Origin: Udeniomyces pyricola
Lineage: Eukaryota; Basidiomycota; Tremellomycetes; Cystofilobasidiales; Mrakiaceae
NCBI GenBank assembly: GCA_039545295.1
Contig: BCIK01000001.1
Location: 1,364,001 to 1,428,000 of the forward strand
Reading direction: 5' to 3'
Length of the DNA stretch: 64,000 nucleotides
Shown: in pieces, positions 57,982 to 64,000 of the stretch
How the letters are laid out: the number at the start of each line of letters is the position of its first letter
Position numbering within the stretch: the stretch's first letter is position 1
Made by a program: the position numbers and the translations under genes
The notes under the pieces: generated by a model
Told to the model about the DNA's origin: nothing
The model's database searches: none
What the model saw: only the letters and a program-made list of their open reading frames with translations

Positions 57982-60236
57982 TCACGTCCTCATATCCTCT
58001 TCCCACCACTGCTTGGCCTGATCCACCAAGCACCGAATCCCCCAGACCGAAAGCATCAACACACAAACCCATCTCAGTCTCTGTATACATTTCACACCGC
58101 GGCTGGAAGGAAAAAAAAAACGTCTACGACGATGATGCATGACATACCTCTTTCGTAAACGTTTGGTCCCAGAGAACTTTTAAACCCACAGCTGCCAGTC
58201 CAAGGGCAGCGCGCATCGTCTCCTCATGAGCGGCTTCGGATCGAGCTGCAGCGGTGAAGCTGCCAAGGGGGTGAAGACAGAATCAACCAAGCGAGCACAA
58301 AGATATAAAAAAAAAATATATATAAAAAATAAAAAATCTCTATCAGACCCGAACGATAGGAATGGCCCATCAACCGGCAGCAATCATAAAGGGGCCAGAC
58401 ATGATGCGTACCCTGGCGTATGGTTCGCTTGACCAGGCACACTCGGAATCGCAAAGGTTGGGTGACACGCTGGAAGCTCATATGTGACGTTTCCTGTCGC
58501 AATTGACAAGACATCAGAATCAAACAGCCAAACAAAGAACAGATTAAGAATCCGCCAGCCTCTCGTGTCACAAGTCCCGGGTATCTGACGGATGAACGAA
58601 GAAAACGCACCAAAGTCGGTTGATCCTCCCCCTCGCTCAGGGTCGTCCAAAACGACTTCGATGGGCGTGTTGTAAACCGAACTGAGTGCAGAATGAACAC
58701 AGCGTAAAACAAACGGTTAATCACGGTTCGCTTAGCGTATCATAGATTCACCAGTAGGTCCAAGGCGTCGCGAGAGCAATACGTACGCCATGACTTGTTT
58801 GTATTCATCGGCCAAAAGCTTGTTGTTCCGCAAGTCATAATGCATGCTCTCCGAATCAATCTTGTAGGTACATCCCTGACAGAAGAGAAACGTTTGACCC
58901 GGTGAGAACGCCATCCCCTCTTCACCTCGAGCTCAAAATGTTGTGACTCGGACGGAACCGACGAACCGTTGCGACACTGGCCGCTTCGAAGCATGCAGAA
59001 ACTCTCTTGACCAAACTCTCGACGCCCTTGGCCGTGGGTGACCGAACGAAATACTGGAGAGCAGTGTAGTCAGGTATAACTGTGATGGATCGAGAATAAG
59101 CAATATCACAATGTTCAACATGAGGTCGTTCAAAGACTGGACTCAATTGGGTATGAGGCCTCACCGTTCGGAGCGAGACCGCCACTCTTGATGATGCCGT
59201 GGACCCGTTCGGCAGGCTTGATCTGCTGACGCAAGTTTGAGATCGCCGTGTACGATAGGACAGCAGCATCGAGAGCGTTCTTTCCGTCCCTGGTTCGAAG
59301 AATGAGACGTTGGGTCAATCTTGGTGCTTGTCTCGATGGTAAAGAGACCGGCCGGCTGCAGCTGCAGGAGACGCACCAGGGGGCTCCCGCGGCATGAGCA
59401 GTCTTGCCCATAAACGAGATGTTGAGAACCTGAATCGCCAGACTTCCTCCGATAGAACCTGAGTGGTTTGGACCAGGGGCAGGATGGCACATCATGCAGG
59501 CGTCGAGTCCTTTGAAGGCGCCGAGCTCGATAAGTTTGTTCTTGCCTCCCCCGCCCTCTTCGGCCGGGCAGCCGATCAACACAAGCGTGCCGGGAAGAGA
59601 CAGCTTGATCATCGCAGCTTTAGTAGCCAAGAATGCACCAACACCGGCTACAGCGATGAGGTTGTGCCCACAGGCATGCCCTACCCCGGGCAGGGCGTCG
59701 TACTCTGAGCAAAAGCCCATGGTTTGGCCCGATGTCTCGCCGTCCTTGACTTTTGAGTAGAAGGTCGCCATGAAGGCCGTATCGATACCTCCCCATGACC
59801 GGATGACAGTGAGATCCTTATCCTTCTCGAGGTACGATGCAAGGTGATCGTGAGCGAGGTATTCTTTGAACGCCAGCTCGGGATGGTCCGAGATGTAGAG
59901 AGAGAGCGACCGGAGGGATGGAGAAAGCCCGTCCATGACGGATTGGAGGATCTTGGTCGATTCATGGGAGCTGATGCCGCTCTTGAGATCAGAGTATGGC
60001 GGGAGATCGCCATCTTCGAGCCGAGGAAGGGAGCTGGGGGGAATGACACCTGGAAAGGAGCAATCGTAGAGACCGGAAAGGTGGGTCTGTCGATGGGTGG
60101 TTGGGTTGGCCGCGGCGGCGGCGGGTTGAGATCTTGCGGATGGCTCGTGAGGGCTGTTGGGTTGGGGTTGTTGGGTAGGTTTGGTCTTGAAAAAGAAGGA
60201 AGAAAAGCAGCCTGGGACGGGAGATGAGGACCGCAT
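57982..60236 (-). CDS. Peptidase M20 family amidohydrolase (PM20D2/AmhX type)
   Basis: Eight exons: 59377-60236, 59165-59289, 58967-59079, 58787-58875, 58611-58681, 58412-58493, 58148-58259 and 57982-58017; 495 residues. After about 70 disordered Pro/Ser/Ala-rich residues comes the M20 catalytic domain: ISDHPELAFKEYLAHDHLAS, metal-site motifs FCSEYDALPGVGHACGHN and GCPAEEGGGGK, then the dimerisation insert (SYTAISNLRQQIKPAERVHG, IIKSGGLAPNVIPDYT) and the C-terminal part with STDFGNVTYELPACHPTFAI. Family members hydrolyse dipeptides or N-acyl amino acids (human PM20D2 acts on beta-alanyl-lysine/ornithine peptides). Substrate here is unknown. It shares a 241-base upstream region with the decarboxylase gene on the other strand. 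Confidence 0.9.
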
Positions 60237-60477
60237 GGTTCTATTGTAGATGATGATAGGGTAGACGTTGGACGTTGGGCGGTGAGATGAAAAGATTCAA
60301 GCACAAGCACAAGCACAAGCTGCCAGTTATCATACATCAGTCCTCGGAGATGGCCGATGGTCTTTTCCAAGTCGATCGATCACGATGAGTGTCCGATATT
60401 CGATATTCCCCAATCTGTCCAGCTTGTCAACCCACCAACCATCCGCACCGTTCATCCGACTTCCCATGACCGTTCCA
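60237..60477. promoter_or_regulatory. Bidirectional promoter region, M20 amidohydrolase / decarboxylase
   Basis: 241 bases between divergent starts, with about four CAAGCA units at 60298-60320. Co-regulation of the two genes is possible but not shown by any known site. Confidence 0.5.
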
Positions 60478-63400
60478 ATGGACATTGAAAAGTGCGTTCT
60501 CCCGCTCTCACGCCTACACCATCATCCAGCTGCTTACCAAAACACCTCCTTTCGCTCCTTCCCAGATTTCGACAGGAAGGCTACGTTCGTACCGCCTCGC
60601 CTCTTCTTTGGCCTTGGTCCACCTTGCAACGAACCACCTCCACACCGGATTCTCATCCCACAATCGCCTGCCCTCAACACTGAGCAACTGCTGGTCTCTA
60701 CTTCTTCTCCCCTCTGATAGAAAGCCATCGATAGGATCTGTGACTACTATGCCGGCCAACAAGAGGCCGACGTTGTCAGCTCAGTCCAAGTCGGATATTT
60801 GTCCAAGCTGATTCCAGGTAGCGTCCCATTCGATCCCTATACGTCATTGCCTTCCATGCTGCTTATCCAGCCAAACGAAACCGCTCAGACGCAAATCCGA
60901 CCCGTCCATTCATCCCTAATGATTGACTGAGCTGTGGTAAACTTCTGTTTTTTTTGTCCTCATTCTTTCTTTCAATCGCCTAGATCACGTACCTGAAACG
61001 GGCGAAGACCTCTCAACCATCGCATCTGACTTTGTATGACCGCTCACACTTCTATCGCATTCTGTCGTTCCTTCGAGGCTTCAACTTACACTCTATGGCC
61101 CATGACCCGTGTTCTTTGAATCATCACAGGGCTCACTCATCCTTCCCGGCATTACCCACTGGCAATCTCCCTCCTTCTTCGCTTACTTCCCCGCCAACGC
61201 TACCCTGCCTAGCTTGCTAGCGGACATGTACGCTAACTCCGTTTCGAACCCGGGCTTCAACTGGTCATGCTCACCCGCTTGCACAGAGCTCGAAAGTCTC
61301 GTCATGGACTGGGGAGCTAAACTCTTTGGGCTCGACAAAGCGTTCCACAACGTTAGCGGTCAAGGCGGAGGGATCATCATGGTGCGTTCTAGAACATCCG
61401 TATTTCTTTTTCACGGATTCTTTTAAAGTGAGCTTTGGCTGATTAACGTGTGACATCGCTCCATATACCTTGCTTGATCGACAGGGCTCGGCTTCAGAGT
61501 CTTGTCTGACAGTTGCTATCGGAGCTCGTGAACGTGCACTTCGCATTTTGGCCCAGCAAGAACACGCACTTGCCGAGAACGACCAACCATCGGACCTTAT
61601 CAACCCAACGATCCCCGCACACATTCGAGCCAAGTACTCTCATAAGCTCGTCATGTATGGCTCTACGCAGACTCACTCGTACGTAGCTTGGGTAGTTTTG
61701 TATTTGTTCTTTCGTCCCACTTTCCTCCGTATACTGGCACACTTCTTGTCCTTGTACTCACAAACGTGAGACGCTTCTCGCCACGGATTTGTTCAACAGC
61801 ATCGGAGCTAAGGCTGCTCTCATCCTCGGCCATGAATTCCGCTCAATCGCTGTTCATCCAACGGACCATCTCTCTCTTCAAGGATACCAACTCAGACAAG
61901 CCATTGAGGAGGTACGTCCCTATCCCCGTATCTCGAATCGTACGCGACCCGTGATGTTGATCGCGTGTTAGATTGTGTCAACGTTTGTTGGTTTAGGACC
62001 GAGCCAAGGGGTTCGTTCCGTTCTTCGTCATCGGCACGGTTGGAACCACCAGTTCAGGTGCGGTCGATGAAGTCGGTCAACTCGGAGAAGTCGGTACGTT
62101 CGCGCCGTTCACTTTCGACAATGTCCCTTGATCACTTTTTACGCGAGTTGATTGTCATGTGCTCTTTTCTTTCCTTTCCTCCCCTTTTCTCTCTCTCTTG
62201 TTTTACCATCTCTCTTTCCCTTCCTGGCTGAATAGTCAAGGAATATCCCACGGTCCACTATCATATCGACGCTGCTTGGGCGGGCATGTCTTATGCTTGC
62301 CCTGAGTTCCGCGAGCAAGGGAAACTAGACGACGTCAACCGATACGCTCATTCTTGGTCCTCGAACTTTCACAAATGGGGCTTGGTGCGTTCCATCGAAG
62401 TCGATGTCTCCGAATCCCTCCCCATGCTAAACTCATCAAGTCGACGAGACTGACTGATCTCTTTTTCTTTTTTTTCTTCTTCTTCTTCTTGTGTGTATGT
62501 TGGCTCAGGTTCATTTCGATTGCACTGGTCTTTGGGTCCGCGATCGAACGCTCCTGACGTCTGCCCTCTCGCTAACGCCCGAGTTCTTGCGGACGAAAGA
62601 AGGTGACTCTGGCCTCGCGATCGATTACCGCAACTGGCAAATCTCTCTTGGACGAAAGTTCCGATCCCTCAAACTTTGGTTCGTCCTTAGGTATGTCAGC
62701 ATCGCTTCTTCAGGTCGTCTTCGCGAAAGAAAAGAACAAGGAGAAAAGCAGAGAGGAGCAGGGAACTACTCCGTTCTGATTAATCATCTCTGAATCCGAT
62801 ACCTATGTACTCCTTCGTCTTTTTTTTTTGTCTCCGTCGACTTTTATGATCTCTCTGCTTGCATCTTTGAAACCCCTTGATAGATCCTACGGTGTCTCCG
62901 GCTTCCAAGCTCACATCCGTAGCTCCGTCTCCATCGCGACGAACCTCTCGACGCTCATCCAATCGACTCCCAACTTTGCCCTCGTCACCCAATCCTCCCT
63001 CTCCCTCGTCGTCTTCCGCTTCGAACCTACCCCTTCTCCCCAAACTGACGGTCAATCGAATCAACGCCGGACGCCCGAGGATCTCAACGCGCTCAACAAG
63101 GAACTCTACGCTCGGATCTCGCAGAGGAAGGATTTCTTGATGACGCAGACGGTCTTGCCGGGTGGAGACGACGAAATCGAAGTGAGCGTCATTGTCCATT
63201 TATCAGATAGCTGTCCCTCTGACTTTCTTTCAGCACCGCGCTCGACTAAAGTTGAACACATCGAAGGTTCCTGAAAACGTGACACTGATGATTTCCCTTC
63301 TCCCCTTCCCCGTTTCCCCCGCTTTTTTCTTTTTCTTTTCTTCTTCTTCTTCTTCTTTTTTGTCTTTGGAATCTTTCGTTCAGCCTCGGTTCTGCATCCG

Positions 63401-63521
63401 AATCGCCGTCGGCACGCCCTCCACGACCGATGAGCACACCACACGGGCCTGGGCGGTCGTTCGAGAGATAGGCGAGGGACTTCTTCAGGAACGACGGGAC
63501 GGCGTGGATCTTGTCCAATAA
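60478..63521 (+). CDS. Group II PLP-dependent amino-acid decarboxylase (aromatic-L-amino-acid decarboxylase type)
   Basis: Twelve exons: 60478-60491, 60566-60584, 60721-60817, 60984-61033, 61130-61381, 61485-61678, 61800-61911, 61997-62093, 62236-62384, 62509-62690, 62884-63181 and 63384-63521; 533 residues. The start MDIEKFRQEGYKAIDRICDY matches the family N-terminus; in-phase ATGs at 60466 and 60385 are alternatives. Marks: PGITHWQSPSFFAYFPANAT, GSASESCLTVAIGARERAL, HYHIDAAWAGMSY (Asp for the PLP ring nitrogen) and the PLP Lys in SSNFHKWGLVHFDCTGLW. The family decarboxylates DOPA, tryptophan, tyrosine or related acids to amines in the cytosol. Canonical enzymes have Asn-Pro-His-Lys-Trp; here the block lacks one residue (NFHKW). 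Substrate cannot be read; tryptophan or tyrosine decarboxylase are the main options. Confidence 0.92.
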
Positions 63522-64000
63522 TCAGGACTATCGATGGTAGACAAAGGGAGTGGTTGACATACATATCCTACCTCTCTTCCTCCCCTCGTACGTATGGGAA
63601 CATGGAAATGACATATGTCATCGCCTCACGGTTGCAGATTGACCCTTCCGCACTGCATGTAGAGGCTTCACCTGAACAGAGAGGAAAGAAAAAGAAAAAA
63701 CTCCAGAGAAGTTGTACCGTACGCGTTAAGATGGAATGAATTCACTCGATGGATCGGTGCCCAATCAGACATCATCACAGCGATTATGAACGTCAGCAGG
63801 AACCCAACATGAAAGAAAAAAAACTTGTTATGATGAAAAAGGTGGAAGAGAAACACACTTTGGACGAGAAATGGATCAAGTACCAGCCATCAGATACAAA
63901 GTGGCTATGATACGTAAGGTTTACAACTACTGTACTAGAGCGAGAACACGATAGTATGGATGAGGGATGAGAAAGGGAAAGCAACATGGGTCCAATCGTA
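63522..64000. other. 3' flank of decarboxylase gene
   Basis: 479 bases to the window end, A/T-richer, no gene seen. An exact ACAAAGGGA occurs at 63541-63549. Confidence 0.5.

Overview
The window is nuclear DNA from an intron-dense fungus, most probably a basidiomycete yeast or relative. The grounds are: 17 protein-coding genes split by about 130 short introns (mostly 50-130 bases), donors of the form GTNNGT, very small exons, GC-rich coding sequence with T/C-rich introns, and fungal families such as a STE6-type pheromone exporter, a mating-type-class HMG-box factor and a CAP10-like GT90 glycosyltransferase. Subphylum cannot be fixed from the sequence alone. All exon models were built by hand from reading frame, splice sites and phase. 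In every multi-exon model the phases join, but none has been checked against transcripts. No tRNA, rRNA, CRISPR, transposase or viral gene was recognised.

Layout, left to right. 1-1066 (+): 3' end of a Ser/Ala-rich GPI-anchored surface protein. 2429-6862 (-): about 1,296-residue HMG-box factor of the MATA_HMG class. 6863-10273: gene-poor stretch with a foldback hairpin and a diverged tandem duplication. 10274-12180 (-): RRP14/SURF6 ribosome biogenesis protein. 12709-16470 (+): NDUFS1, 75-kDa complex I subunit. 17502-23364 (-): full-length ABCB transporter of the STE6 type. 25208-29078 (+): GT90 glycosyltransferase. 29920-31252 (-): unrecognised protein. 31913-32755 (-): cytochrome c oxidase subunit VIIa. 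33327-34096 (-): small unrecognised hydrophilic protein. 34452-41943 (+): P5B ATPase (YPK9/ATP13A2) in 25 exons. 42684-44948 (+): PRMT1. 45702-48416 (+): PROPPIN beta-propeller. 48791-50745 (+): TMA20/MCTS1. 51848-53299 (-): PXMP4. 53957-57624 (-): CTP synthase. 57982-60236 (-): M20 amidohydrolase. 60478-63521 (+): group II PLP amino-acid decarboxylase.

Most genes are housekeeping: respiration (NDUFS1, COX7A), ribosome and translation (RRP14, TMA20), CTP synthesis, membrane and organelle functions (YPK9, PXMP4, PROPPIN). The two that point to a shared process are the HMG-box factor and the STE6-type exporter, about 10.6 kb apart: the first is of the class that drives pheromone-response genes in basidiomycetes, the second of the class that exports lipidated pheromone. 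No pheromone precursor or receptor was found between them. Three gene pairs are head-to-head with short shared upstream regions: RRP14/NDUFS1, the small protein/YPK9, and the M20 amidohydrolase/decarboxylase.

Assembly quality drops in homopolymers: long T, G, C and A runs lie in introns and spacers, and single N bases occur at 28298, 45162, 48384 (inside a coding exon), 50952 and 50955.
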